A stretch of 64,000 nucleotides of DNA from Amarolinea aalborgensis (GCF_900491745.1 NZ_UETR01000003.1:186001-250000), one strand, 5' to 3'. Numbered from the stretch's first letter, positions 52,828 through 62,711 are shown. The notes: generated by a model from the sequence alone, not told the origin. Made by a program: numbers and translations.

Positions 52828-54222
52828 ATGCGACCCATGATGCACCTGCGACACTTTTGTACGGCCCAGAACACCGCCTATCGCCTCACCGAGCTGCCGC
52901 CCCTCACCCCAGGCACTGCCGCCGATGCGCCCGCATCCGTCCTGGTTGACCCGGCGGTGCGTTACCAGGAGATCGAGGGCTTCGGCGGCGCGTTCACCGA
53001 AGCCGCGGCGCTCACCTTCTTTCGTCTCCCGCCGCCGCGCCAGGCCGAAATTTTGCACGCTTACTTCGATCCTGTCCACGGCCTGGGCTACACCCTGTGC
53101 CGCACCCACATCAACAGCTGCGACTTTTCCCTGGGCAACTACGCCTATGATGAGGTGGACGGCGACGTCGATCTGCGGCGCTTTTCGATTGAGCGCGACC
53201 GCCGCGCGCTGATTCCGCTGATCCGAGCCGCGCAGGCGGCCGCGGGCCGGCCGATCCGACTGCTGGCCTCTCCCTGGAGCCCGCCCGCCTGGATGAAGAC
53301 CAATGGCGATATGTGCCACGGCGGCAAGCTCAAGCCAGAATACCGCGCGGCCTGGGCGGCCTATTACGGCCGCTACATCCGGGAGTACGAGGCTGAAGGC
53401 ATCCCCATCTGGGGCCTGACTGTGCAGAACGAACCACTGGCGACCCAGGTATGGGAATCGTGCATTTATACGGCCGAGGAGGAGCGCGACTTCGTGCGCG
53501 ACTACCTGGGCCCAACCCTGGCCGCGGCGGGGTTGGGCAAAGTGCGCTTGTTGATCTGGGATCACAACCGCGATCTGATGGTCGAGCGCGCCAGGGCAGT
53601 GCTGTCTGACCCGGCCGCGGCGCAGTACATCTGGGGCATTGGGTTCCACTGGTACGTGCATGATCGCTTCGACAACGTGCTGTGGACGCATGATGCCTTC
53701 CCCGACAAGAGGCTGGTCTTCACAGAAGGCAGCCAGGAAGGCGGGCCGCACCTGGGCGAGTGGCACGTGGGCGAACGCTACGCGCACTCGATGATCAACG
53801 ATCTCAACCGCTGGACGGCAGGTTGGATTGACTGGAACCTGCTGCTGGACGAAACCGGCGGCCCCAACCATGTCGGTAACTTCTGCAGCGCGCCGATCAT
53901 TGCTGACACACGAACCGGCGAGCTGCACTATCAAAGCTCCTTCTATGCGATTGGGCATTTTGCCCGTTTCGTCCAGCCGGGTGCACGGCGCATCCTGTGC
54001 GCGACCTCGCATGACGCGCTGGAAGCAGCCGCATTTCTGAATCCCGATGGGCAAATGGTCGCCATCGTGTTGAACAGATCAGACGAGACGATCCCCTTTG
54101 CGCTGCAGACGCCTGGCGCCGAGCGCACCCGCGACCCTGACTTCGGCGAGCTCAGTCCAGCCGCGTGGTCGGCCGCCGCCCTCCCTCATTCCATCGCGAC
54201 CTATGTTTTCAGGACAAAGTGA
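52828..54222 (+). CDS. GH30 glycosidase without signal peptide
   Basis: Family 30 retaining glycosidase, 464 residues, expected in the cytoplasm. EGFGGAFTEAAAL near the start, acid/base E202 in TVQNEPLATQ, nucleophile E300 in VFTEGSQEGG, and a C-terminal beta-sandwich (to 464) match the family. In this context a beta-1,6-glucanase or beta-glucosidase acting on laminarin side branches or oligosaccharides is the best guess; glucosylceramidase is another family activity. Starts at 52774 and earlier fall in the terminator or previous gene, so ATG 52828 is chosen, although its ribosome site is weak. Confidence 0.87.
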   Translation: MRPMMHLRHFCTAQNTAYRLTELPPLTPGTAADAPASVLVDPAVRYQEIEGFGGAFTEAAALTFFRLPPPRQAEILHAYFDPVHGLGYTLCRTHINSCDFSLGNYAYDEVDGDVDLRRFSIERDRRALIPLIRAAQAAAGRPIRLLASPWSPPAWMKTNGDMCHGGKLKPEYRAAWAAYYGRYIREYEAEGIPIWGLTVQNEPLATQVWESCIYTAEEERDFVRDYLGPTLAAAGLGKVRLLIWDHNRDLMVERARAVLSDPAAAQYIWGIGFHWYVHDRFDNVLWTHDAFPDKRLVFTEGSQEGGPHLGEWHVGERYAHSMINDLNRWTAGWIDWNLLLDETGGPNHVGNFCSAPIIADTRTGELHYQSSFYAIGHFARFVQPGARRILCATSHDALEAAAFLNPDGQMVAIVLNRSDETIPFALQTPGAERTRDPDFGELSPAAWSAAALPHSIATYVFRTK

Positions 54223-54230
54223 ATTCACTT

Positions 54231-57200
54231 ATGAAATCATACCATTTCGATCCTCTCGACCGTTTCGTCATCGAAGACTACGACACGATGCCGCCGTTCT
54301 CCAGCTTCCTGCCCGGCATCGCGGGGCCACTCGGCATTCCCCTGTGGGCGTTTTATGTCAACAGGGGTCAGGCCATCGCCAGCTTCGGCGTTGGCAGCAA
54401 AGATATGCCGATCATGGAGTTCCAGCCCGCAAACAAAGCCTATCAGATGGCGCCGTACACCGGGTTTCGCACCTTCATCAAACGTCGCGACGCCGCAGGC
54501 GAGTGCTACTATGAGCCATTTTCTGCGCTGATCCCGGCCTCATCGCAGGACGCAGCGCAGCGCAGCGAGAGCGTCCGACCATCCCGCCGGATGTCTATTG
54601 GCCCAAACGAGCTGGAACTGGAAGAAACGAGCGCGGCGCATGGTTTGCGCACCACCGTCCTCTATTTCACCCTGTCGGGTGAGCCGTTTGCAGGACTGGT
54701 GCGCCAGGTGACAGTGACCAATGTCGGGGCCGCGGCGGTGACGCTCGATCTGCTGGATGGCTTGCCCATTGTCATCCCCTTTGGCATCAACGACAGGCTC
54801 TTGAAAGATATCAACCGCACGGCTGAGGCGTGGATGGCAGTCACAAACCTCGAGAACGACGTCCCGTTCTACCGCGTACAGGCCAGCGTTGGAGATGAGG
54901 CTCAGGTAGAAGCAGTGGAGGCAGGGAATTTCTACCTGGCTTTTGCCGATGGGCCGGGCCTTCCCGGTCTCGGCCGCTTTGTTGATCCAACCATCGTCTT
55001 TGGGACCAACACAGCCCTCAGCTTTCCAGACCGCTTCCTGGCGCATCCGCTGGCCGAACTCCAGACCATGCGCCAGATCACCGTGGGTCGCACACCGTGC
55101 GGCATGGGCAGCGCGACGGCAACGCTGGCGCCTGGTGAAGCCATGACGCTGTATGCGATCGTTGGTCACGCCAGCGACGTGGCGCTCATCAATCGAGCGC
55201 GCGGCCGTCTCAGCCAACCCGCGTACATCGCCGCCAAACGCACGGAAGCGCAGGCGTTGGCGCGATCTCTCAGCGATCCTATAGCCACGCAGACCAGCGA
55301 TCCCCGGTTCGATGCCTACTGCCGGCAGAGCCTGCTGGACAACACGCTGCGAGGCGGTTGGCCGGTGCGCCTGGGCAGGCACATCTATCATCTCTATGGT
55401 CGCAAACACGGCGATCTGGAGCGAGACTATAACGCCTTCTACCTGGCGCCGGAGTTCTACTCCCAAGGCAACGCCAACTACCGCGATGTCGCGCAGAACC
55501 GGCGCAGCAACGTGCTGCTCAAACCTGCCATCGGCGATTTCGACGTGCTGGCTTTCCTCGGGCTGATCCAGGCTGATGGCTACAACCCCTTGGTGGTCAA
55601 CGGCAGCCGCTTCACGGTGCCGCCTGACCGCCAAGGCGACATTCTCAAGCTGGCCCGGCAGCCAGCAGACCTGGCGATCCTATTGGGCAGGCCCTTTACC
55701 CCCGGCGGGCTGCTGCAAGCCGTCACCGATCGCGGCATCGGGCTGACTGTCTCACCGCAAGAGTTCATCGCGGCTGTGCTGACGCAGGCCGATGCAAGCT
55801 TCGAGGCCACGTTTGGCGAGGGCTACTGGGTTGACCACTGGTTCTACATCCTCGATCTGCTCGACGGTTACCTGGCGGTCTACCCCGACCACCAGGACGA
55901 GCTGCTCTTCGGCAAACCGGTGGCGCCCTATTTCGACAGCCCCGCGTTCGTGCAGCCCCGCGCGGCCAAGACCGTGCTGGCCGATCATGGGAAGGTGCGC
56001 CAGTACGGGGCCGTGATCGTAGATGACGAGAAGGCCGCGCTGATTGCGGCTCGCCGACATACGCCTAACCTGGCGCGGACCGCGCACGGTCTGGGCGAGG
56101 TTTATCGCACGACTGTCTTTGCCAAGCTGCTGGGGCTGGCGGTGATCAAGTTCGCCACCCTCGACCCGCTGGGCATGGGGATCGAGATGGAGGCGGGCAA
56201 GCCGGGCTGGTGCGATGCACTCAATGGCCTGCCCGGCCTCTTCGGCTCATCGTTGTCCGAGACGTACGAACTGGGGCGGCTGCTCGACTTCCTGCTGGCG
56301 GCGCTGGCCGAGAAGGGCGCAGCAGGTGGATCGCCCGTGGAACAGGCCGATCTGTTAAGGGATGTGGGCGCAGTTGACCGCGTATCACGCTACGCGACGC
56401 CGATCGCGATTTTCGTTATTGGGATGCGACGGCGACGCGCGCGAGGCCTATCGCAGGACCGCACTCGGTTGGGCTTCGACGGACGCACGGAGACCATTGA
56501 TTTCGCAACCCTGACGCCGCGGCTAGCCCTGCGAGACAAAGTGGCCTCAGGCATCGCCCGCGCAGAGGAGCTTACAGCCGGCATCCCGCCCACTTACTCA
56601 CCTACGAAGCCCTGGCTTACGACACCTTTGCCGACGCCAGCGGCAGCCGCTGGCGGACGATCATGGTCGGCCCGCGGTGCGCGTGGGTTTCGCGCAGAGC
56701 GTCTGCCTCCTTTTGAAGGCCCGATGCACGCCCTAAAACCAAAACGGACCTTGCTGACGCCCGCGCCCTCTACCGCCAGGTCAAAGAAAGCGCTGTACGA
56801 CCGCAAGCTGGGCATGTACAAGGCCAATGCGCCGCTGGAGGCCTGTTCGCGAGATCGGCTGGCTGCGCATTCACGCCGGGCTGGTTGGAAAACGAATCGG
56901 TCTTCTTGCATGGCCTACAAGTACCTGTTGGAGGTGCTGCGTGCAGGCTTGTGCGACGAGTTCTTTACCGATGCGCCGCGGCTCGGCGCCGTTTCTCGAT
57001 CCCCACACCTACGGCCGCAGCCCGTTGAGAACTCATCCTTTCTCGTCAGCAGCGCCCATCCCGATGAGTCGCTGCACGGTCGCGGTTTCGTCGCCCGGCT
57101 GACCGGCGCGGCAGCCGAGTTCATCAGCATCTGGTCGCTGATGATGGCCGGCCCGCGGCCATTTTTCATGCAAGATGGGGATCTTTGCCTGGCCTTCAGG

Positions 57201-57452
57201 CCAGCTTTGCCTGGCTGGCTCTTCCGTGAGGATGGTGCACTTACCTTCACTTTCCTGGGTCAGTGTGAGATCGTTTACCACAAGCCTCCGGGCGCAGGCG
57301 ACCCATCCACAGTCACAGCCGTAAAACTGCACTTGCCAGCAGGCCAAGAGATCAGCCTGCCAGGCGGCCTGATTGGCGCCCCGTATGCTGCCATGGTGCG
57401 CAGCGGAGAGATCAAGCACATTGAGATGACTTTGAGTGAGAAAACGCAATGA
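54231..57452 (+). CDS. GH161-like beta-1,3-glucan phosphorylase, 3' part damaged by indels
   Basis: About 1073 residues of a GH94-related phosphorylase. N-terminal beta-sandwich (about 1-350), then an (alpha/alpha)6 barrel with YNAFYLAPEFYSQGNANYRDVAQNRR and AGKPGWCDALNGLPGLFG (candidate catalytic D662). Length and motifs fit GH161 (beta-1,3-oligoglucan phosphorylase, releasing glucose-1-phosphate) better than GH94. From about 56400 to 57040 family-like sequence appears in all three forward frames (for example TYEALAYDTFADASGSRWRT at 56600 and PGWLENESVFLH at 56877 out of frame), so several small deletions have occurred whose sum keeps the main frame open. The normal frame is restored at LENSSFLVSSAHPDES. 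The protein as written probably would not fold properly. Confidence 0.75.
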   Translation: MKSYHFDPLDRFVIEDYDTMPPFSSFLPGIAGPLGIPLWAFYVNRGQAIASFGVGSKDMPIMEFQPANKAYQMAPYTGFRTFIKRRDAAGECYYEPFSALIPASSQDAAQRSESVRPSRRMSIGPNELELEETSAAHGLRTTVLYFTLSGEPFAGLVRQVTVTNVGAAAVTLDLLDGLPIVIPFGINDRLLKDINRTAEAWMAVTNLENDVPFYRVQASVGDEAQVEAVEAGNFYLAFADGPGLPGLGRFVDPTIVFGTNTALSFPDRFLAHPLAELQTMRQITVGRTPCGMGSATATLAPGEAMTLYAIVGHASDVALINRARGRLSQPAYIAAKRTEAQALARSLSDPIATQTSDPRFDAYCRQSLLDNTLRGGWPVRLGRHIYHLYGRKHGDLERDYNAFYLAPEFYSQGNANYRDVAQNRRSNVLLKPAIGDFDVLAFLGLIQADGYNPLVVNGSRFTVPPDRQGDILKLARQPADLAILLGRPFTPGGLLQAVTDRGIGLTVSPQEFIAAVLTQADASFEATFGEGYWVDHWFYILDLLDGYLAVYPDHQDELLFGKPVAPYFDSPAFVQPRAAKTVLADHGKVRQYGAVIVDDEKAALIAARRHTPNLARTAHGLGEVYRTTVFAKLLGLAVIKFATLDPLGMGIEMEAGKPGWCDALNGLPGLFGSSLSETYELGRLLDFLLAALAEKGAAGGSPVEQADLLRDVGAVDRVSRYATPIAIFVIGMRRRRARGLSQDRTRLGFDGRTETIDFATLTPRLALRDKVASGIARAEELTAGIPPTYSPTKPWLTTPLPTPAAAAGGRSWSARGARGFRAERLPPFEGPMHALKPKRTLLTPAPSTARSKKALYDRKLGMYKANAPLEACSRDRLAAHSRRAGWKTNRSSCMAYKYLLEVLRAGLCDEFFTDAPRLGAVSRSPHLRPQPVENSSFLVSSAHPDESLHGRGFVARLTGAAAEFISIWSLMMAGPRPFFMQDGDLCLAFRPALPGWLFREDGALTFTFLGQCEIVYHKPPGAGDPSTVTAVKLHLPAGQEISLPGGLIGAPYAAMVRSGEIKHIEMTLSEKTQ

Positions 57453-60214
57453 CAAATAACAAAACCCTGGGCTGGCAGTTCATAGGCGACGACGGCGCCT
57501 TTGTCTTGGACGCGCCCCACAAGAACAGCTATCTCTATTTCCCGTTGGTGAACGAGGCCGGCATGATGTCTGTCGCCACGCCGACGCTGCATGGAGACGT
57601 CAAGACCGGGCAGAACACTTTTTTGACGATGCCAGTTTCGGTCGAAGATCTGCACAACACGCGTAGTGCGCGCAATTTCTGGGTGGCCGTGCCAGGCGCG
57701 TCCCCCTGGTCGGCCACCGGCAACTCCGCTCCGCAGATCAGCCAGACCTTTGTGGAGGATGGCGATGAGACGGTCATGCTGCGCGCCGGGCTGCTGTGGC
57801 ACCAGGTCACGCGGCAGAACCGGCGCCTTGGCCTGACCGCAGAAGTCCTCAATTTCGTGCCTGCGAGTGATGACCAGGTGGAGCTGATGCAGGTAACGCT
57901 GACGAACAGCGGGCGCGCGCCCCTGACGCTCACCCCGACCGCGGCCATTCCGCTCTACGGTCGCTCGGCCGACAATCTGCGCGACCACCGGCACGTGACC
58001 TCGCTGCTGCATCGCATCCGCACTGTCCACCATGGCGTGGTGGTGCGGCCAACCCTCACTTTCGACGAGCGCGGTCACCGGCCCAATAGCGTGAGCTATG
58101 CGGTCTTGGGCGCGGAGGGGGACGGCGCGCCGCCGGTGAGCTTCTTCCCCGTGGTCGAGGACTTCATCGGCGAGGGCGGCAACCTGGAATGGCCGGCGGC
58201 GGTGGTGCAGCCGGGAATGGCCGGCCTACCTGCGGGGGCGGCCGTTGACGGCTATGAAGCGATCGGCGGGCTGCGTTTCGCGGAGGTCACGCTGGCCCCA
58301 GGGGAAGCGCGCACTTACATACTGATCCTGGCCGTGGACTTCGGCGAGCTCAGTCGGGCCGCAGCCGAGGCCGAGCCAGGTGAAGAGCTGGTGCGCCGTT
58401 ACGGCAGCGCGGCCCAGACCGCGCACTGGCTGCAGGTCACAGCGGCCCACTGGCAGGACATGGTGCGGCCGCTGGCCTTTCACAGCGCAGACCCTCGCTT
58501 CAACGGGTGGCTCAAATGGGTGGCCGTGCAGCCGTTTCTACGCCGGTTGTTCGGCAACTCCTTTGTGCCCTATCACGACTATGGCCGCGGCGGACGCGGC
58601 TGGCGGGACCTGTGGCAGGACTGCCTGGCGCTGTTGATGTTGGAGCCGGAGCCGGTGCACGATCTGCTCTTCAGCAGCTTCGCGGGCGTGCGCGTGGACG
58701 GCAGCAACGCGACCATCATCGGCAGCCGGCCGGGTGAGTTCCTGGCCGATCGCAACAACATCCCGCGCGTCTGGATGGATCACGGCGCGTGGCCCTATCT
58801 GACCACGCGGCTGTACCTTGATCAGAGCGGTGACCTGGCGTTTCTGCTGCAAGAGCAGGCTTACTTCAAGGATGCGCATATCAACCGCTGCCAGGCGCGG
58901 GACGCGAGCTGGACGCCAGAGCAGGGCACGCAGCTGCGCACCCGCGGGGGCGAAATCTACCACGGCAGCGTGCTCGAACATTTGCTGATCCAACACCTGA
59001 CCGCTTTCTTCAATGTGGGCGCGTCCGGCAACAACATCCTGTTGGAGGGCGCTGACTGGAACGACGGCATGGATATGGCCCGCGTGCGTGGAGAGAGCGT
59101 CGCCTTCAGCGCGCTCTACGCCAGCAACCTGGCCGACCTGGCCGAGCTGGTGCGCGCCCTGAAGCGATTGGGGGTGGCCGAGGTCGCGTTGGCCGCGGAG
59201 CTGCGACCGCTGCTCGACACCCTGGGCGCAGCCGTGGATTACGAGGATCCGGCCGCCAAGCAGGCCCGGCTCGCCGCGTACTTCGCGACGTGCGGACAGG
59301 CCGTTTCGGGCGACAAGGTCGGCATCACGCTGTCTGATCTGGCGCATGATCTGGAGACCAAAGCCGCCTGGCTCAGCCATCACATTCGGACGCAGGAGTG
59401 GATCACCGACAGCCACGGGTGCGGTTGGTTCAACGGTTACTACGACAACGAGGGCCGCCGCGTCGAGGGCGATCACCCGCACGGCGTGCGTATGACGTTG
59501 ACCGGCCAAGTTTTCGCGTTGATGGGCGGCATCGCGACCGACGCGCAGGCGGCCGCGATCGTGTCCGCAGCCGATCGCTACCTGTACGACCGACGCGTCG
59601 GCGGCTATCGGCTCAACACCGACTTTGGCGGCATGCAGTTCAGCTTGGGGCGCTGTTTCGGCTTCGCGTTTGGTCACAAGGAAAACGGCGCGATGTTCAG
59701 CCACATGGCGGTGATGTACGCCAACGCGCTCTATCGGCGGGGGATGGTGCAAGAGGGCTTCAAGGTGTTGGATGAGATTTATCAGCAGTGTGCGGACTTT
59801 GGGGTCAGCCGCATCTACCCCGGCATCCCGGAGTATATCAGCGAGCGGGGTCGCGGCCTCTACCCGTGGCTGACCGGTTCTGCAAGCTGGTATCTGCTGA
59901 CGCTGCTGACCGAGGCTTTCGGCGTCAAAGGAGACCTGGGCGATCTGGTTCTGGAACCGAAGCTGGTGGCCGCGCAGTTCGACGCCGCCGGCGAGGCTTC
60001 TGTGCGTTCGCAGTTCGCTGGTCGCGACCTCGATGTGATCTATCAGAATCCGCAGCGCCTGCAGTACCCCGCGTACCGCGTCCTGCAGGTGACCGTGGAC
60101 GGCGCGGCTGCGCCGATCGAACGGCCGGGCGCGTCGGCGCGCCTCAGTCGCGACGTCATCGCGCAGTTGACGGCCGGCGCCGTGCATCGGGTGACCGTGA
60201 ATCTAGGGGCGTGA
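57449..60214 (+). CDS. GH94 phosphorylase (laminaribiose/cellobiose phosphorylase-like)
   Basis: Inverting disaccharide phosphorylase, 921 residues, intact. RGWRDLWQDCLALL (about 386-399), RNNIPRVWMDHGAWPYL and the catalytic-acid motif GADWNDGMDM (D536) are GH94 hallmarks; the length matches laminaribiose phosphorylases (about 910 residues). It would split an imported beta-glucobiose with phosphate into glucose-1-phosphate and glucose. Its ATG overlaps the stop of the GH161-like gene (ATGA). In this locus laminaribiose is the likeliest substrate; cellobiose cannot be ruled out. Confidence 0.87.
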   Translation: MTNNKTLGWQFIGDDGAFVLDAPHKNSYLYFPLVNEAGMMSVATPTLHGDVKTGQNTFLTMPVSVEDLHNTRSARNFWVAVPGASPWSATGNSAPQISQTFVEDGDETVMLRAGLLWHQVTRQNRRLGLTAEVLNFVPASDDQVELMQVTLTNSGRAPLTLTPTAAIPLYGRSADNLRDHRHVTSLLHRIRTVHHGVVVRPTLTFDERGHRPNSVSYAVLGAEGDGAPPVSFFPVVEDFIGEGGNLEWPAAVVQPGMAGLPAGAAVDGYEAIGGLRFAEVTLAPGEARTYILILAVDFGELSRAAAEAEPGEELVRRYGSAAQTAHWLQVTAAHWQDMVRPLAFHSADPRFNGWLKWVAVQPFLRRLFGNSFVPYHDYGRGGRGWRDLWQDCLALLMLEPEPVHDLLFSSFAGVRVDGSNATIIGSRPGEFLADRNNIPRVWMDHGAWPYLTTRLYLDQSGDLAFLLQEQAYFKDAHINRCQARDASWTPEQGTQLRTRGGEIYHGSVLEHLLIQHLTAFFNVGASGNNILLEGADWNDGMDMARVRGESVAFSALYASNLADLAELVRALKRLGVAEVALAAELRPLLDTLGAAVDYEDPAAKQARLAAYFATCGQAVSGDKVGITLSDLAHDLETKAAWLSHHIRTQEWITDSHGCGWFNGYYDNEGRRVEGDHPHGVRMTLTGQVFALMGGIATDAQAAAIVSAADRYLYDRRVGGYRLNTDFGGMQFSLGRCFGFAFGHKENGAMFSHMAVMYANALYRRGMVQEGFKVLDEIYQQCADFGVSRIYPGIPEYISERGRGLYPWLTGSASWYLLTLLTEAFGVKGDLGDLVLEPKLVAAQFDAAGEASVRSQFAGRDLDVIYQNPQRLQYPAYRVLQVTVDGAAAPIERPGASARLSRDVIAQLTAGAVHRVTVNLGA

Positions 60215-60344
60215 TGCGCGGACGTTTGAGCGTGCCAGGCTGCTGACAGGCGCCTGCCACGCGTGGCTGCCGTTAGTTCAAGCCCGCCATGGGAGCGCAA
60301 TGTGCACCCGCGGCGGGCTTCTGATTATTCAATGTGGGATAGAC

Positions 60345-62624
60345 ATGGCAAATCAGAACAGGAACAGCCAGGGCCGTGACCCTGCGGCCAGCAGTATCCC
60401 GCTCACGAGCGTCTACACCAACAATCTGCCCGCGATCCTCGACCACTTTGGCATCAGCCTGGTGGTCAGCACGTACCAGGCGGGAAAAGTGATTCTGGTG
60501 CGCAGCGATGGCGGCGGGATCAACACCCACTTTCGCGACTTCAACAAGCCGATGGGCATCGCCGTGGATGGCCAGCGGCTGACGGTGGGGGGACAGAACA
60601 CGGTTTGGTACTTCCGTAACATGCCGGCGGTGGCGCCCAAGCTGGAGCCGAAGGGCAAACACGATGCCGCCTATCTCCCCCGCCAGGTCCATGTCACCGG
60701 CGACATTGATATCCACGAACTGGCGTGGGGCAAGGAGGACCTCTGGATTGTCAACACCCGCTTCTGCTGCCTGTGCACACTGGAACCCGATCACAGCTTC
60801 ACGCCGCGCTGGCGGCCACATTTCGTGTCGGCGCTGGCGCCCGAAGATCGCTGCCACCTCAACGGCCTGGCCATGGTGGGCGGCAAGCCCAAATACGTGA
60901 CCGCGCTGGGCCAGACTGACACACCCGGCGGCTGGCGCGCGAACAAACGCGGCGGCGGCGTGCTGATGGATGTGGAGCGCAACGAAGTGCTCCTGGAAGG
61001 GCTTTCTATGCCGCACTCACCGCGCTTGTGGGCGGGGCGGCTGTGGCTGTTGGAGTCAGGGCAGGGCAGCCTGGCCTATGCCGACCTGCCGAACCATACC
61101 TGGCACACCGTGGCCACATTACCGGGGTTCACGCGCGGCATTGACTTCGCCGGGCCGCTGGCCTTCATTGGCCTTTCCCAAGTGCGCGAGACCGCGGTTT
61201 TCAGCGGCATCCCCCTGGTCGAGCGGCAGCAGGAGCGCATCTGCGGCGTGTGGGTGGTCAACGTGGAAACGGGCGAGACCGTCGCGTTCTTGCGCTTCGA
61301 GACGGGCGTGCAGGAGATCTTCGCGGTGCAGATCGTGCCGGCGCGCTACCCCGAGATGCTGGAGTTCGGCGACGAAATCCTCAACCACTCCTATGTGCTG
61401 CCCGACGCGGCCATGAAGGACGTGCCCGCGGTGCTGCAGGAGCCTTTGCCCGCGGCCGGCCCGGAGCAGCCGGCCGGCTTCGTCGAGGAGATCAACCGCG
61501 GCGCCGCGCGGCTGGACCAGGACAAGGTCGCCGAGGCGATCGTCCACTTCGAGCGGGCCAAGGCCCTCGCGCCGGAGCGGGCCGAGGTCTACAACAACCT
61601 GGGCAACGTCGCGACGGCCGAAAACCGGCTGCACGACGCGGTCGCGCACTACCAGCACGCCATCCGCCTCGACCCTGCCATGCCCGACGCGCACATGAAC
61701 CTGGGCATGGCCCTGCTCAAGCTGGGCGATCTGCCGGCCGGCTTCCGCGAGTTCGAGTGGCGCTGGCAGACCCGGCAATTTACCCCCTTCATGCCGCCGC
61801 ACCCGCGCTGGGACGGCTCGCCGCTGCCCGGCAAGACGCTGTTGGTGCACACCGAGCAGGGCGCGGGCGACGCCATCCAGTTCGTTCGCTTCGTCCAGCA
61901 GGCGCGGCCACGCGTGGGCAAGGTGCTGCTGATCGCGCCCGACTCGCTGAGCGCGCTCTTCGCCACCGCGGCTGGCGTGGACGAGATTCGCGGCGCGGGC
62001 GCGATTGCCGAGCAGGCTTTCGACGTGCACATCCCCCTGCTCAGCCTGCCGATGGTGTTGGGCGCCACGCTGCAGACGATCCCGGCGCAGACTCCGTACC
62101 TCTCGGTTCCACCCGATCGGCAGGTGAATGTCTTGAGGATGGGCGACGGACGACCAACGACGGGCGGTAAGTCGCCGCTGCGGGTAGGGATCGCCTGGGC
62201 CGGCAGCCCCACCCAGGGCAATGACCGCAACCGCTCCGCCCGCCTGGCCGATTTTGCGCCCCTCTTCGAAATTCCGAGCATCGAATGGCACAGCCTGCAA
62301 GTTGGCGAGAAGTCTGACGATCTGGACTCCTCATTCCTCATTCATCATTCATCATTCATCAAAGACTGGGCCGACACCGCCGCCATCGTTAGCCAGCTCG
62401 ACCTGGTGATCAGCGTGGACACGGGGGTGGCGCACCTGGCCGGCGCGTTGGGCGTACCGGCGTGGGTCCTGCTGTGCTATGCCCCCGACTGGCGCTGGCT
62501 GCTGGAGCGCGCCGACAGTCCGTGGTACCCGTCCGCCCGACTCTTTCGCCAGCCGCGGCCCAAGGATTGGGCCAGCGTCATGGCCGAGGCCGCCGCAGCG
62601 CTGCGTGCGCTCGCTGCCCGTTGA
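60345..62624 (+). CDS. TIGR03032-TPR-glycosyltransferase-like protein
   Basis: 759 residues in three parts: a TIGR03032-type beta-propeller-like domain (about 15-360; STYQAGKVILVRSD, FNKPMGIAVDG, HLNGLAMVGG, WRANKRGGGVL), tetratricopeptide repeats (about 385-470; AEVYNNLGNVATAENRLHDAVAHYQHAIRL) and a C-terminal GT9/GT41-like domain (about 490-755; VHTEQGAGDAIQFVRF, VISVDTGVAHLAGALG). It may glycosylate or handle proteins, but the reaction is unknown. Two stretches in the last domain (62136-62166 and 62325-62362) are intergenic-type repeats read in frame. ATG 60345 is preferred over GTG 60300. It lies 130 bases after GH94 and may be unrelated to it. Confidence 0.82.
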   Translation: MANQNRNSQGRDPAASSIPLTSVYTNNLPAILDHFGISLVVSTYQAGKVILVRSDGGGINTHFRDFNKPMGIAVDGQRLTVGGQNTVWYFRNMPAVAPKLEPKGKHDAAYLPRQVHVTGDIDIHELAWGKEDLWIVNTRFCCLCTLEPDHSFTPRWRPHFVSALAPEDRCHLNGLAMVGGKPKYVTALGQTDTPGGWRANKRGGGVLMDVERNEVLLEGLSMPHSPRLWAGRLWLLESGQGSLAYADLPNHTWHTVATLPGFTRGIDFAGPLAFIGLSQVRETAVFSGIPLVERQQERICGVWVVNVETGETVAFLRFETGVQEIFAVQIVPARYPEMLEFGDEILNHSYVLPDAAMKDVPAVLQEPLPAAGPEQPAGFVEEINRGAARLDQDKVAEAIVHFERAKALAPERAEVYNNLGNVATAENRLHDAVAHYQHAIRLDPAMPDAHMNLGMALLKLGDLPAGFREFEWRWQTRQFTPFMPPHPRWDGSPLPGKTLLVHTEQGAGDAIQFVRFVQQARPRVGKVLLIAPDSLSALFATAAGVDEIRGAGAIAEQAFDVHIPLLSLPMVLGATLQTIPAQTPYLSVPPDRQVNVLRMGDGRPTTGGKSPLRVGIAWAGSPTQGNDRNRSARLADFAPLFEIPSIEWHSLQVGEKSDDLDSSFLIHHSSFIKDWADTAAIVSQLDLVISVDTGVAHLAGALGVPAWVLLCYAPDWRWLLERADSPWYPSARLFRQPRPKDWASVMAEAAAALRALAAR
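62325..62362 (+). repeat. CATTCATCATTCATC repeat inside coding sequence
   Basis: CTCCTCATTCCTCATTCATC.. type tandem motif, of the same kind as the intergenic repeats, read in frame as SSFLIHHSSFIK in the glycosyltransferase-like domain. Confidence 0.75.
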
Positions 62625-62683
62625 CGCCTTGCCAGCCGGCCTCAAAGGGGAGCACAGCATTCTCCTGGGTACTTGTACGCTAT

Positions 62684-62711
62684 TTGCACAATACCCGGTT
62701 CTGCATATACT
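62684..62711 (+). promoter_or_regulatory. Promoter of the beta-helix repeat protein
   Basis: TTGCAC (62684-62689), a 16-base spacer and TATACT (62706-62711), 39 bases before the ATG. Confidence 0.6.
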
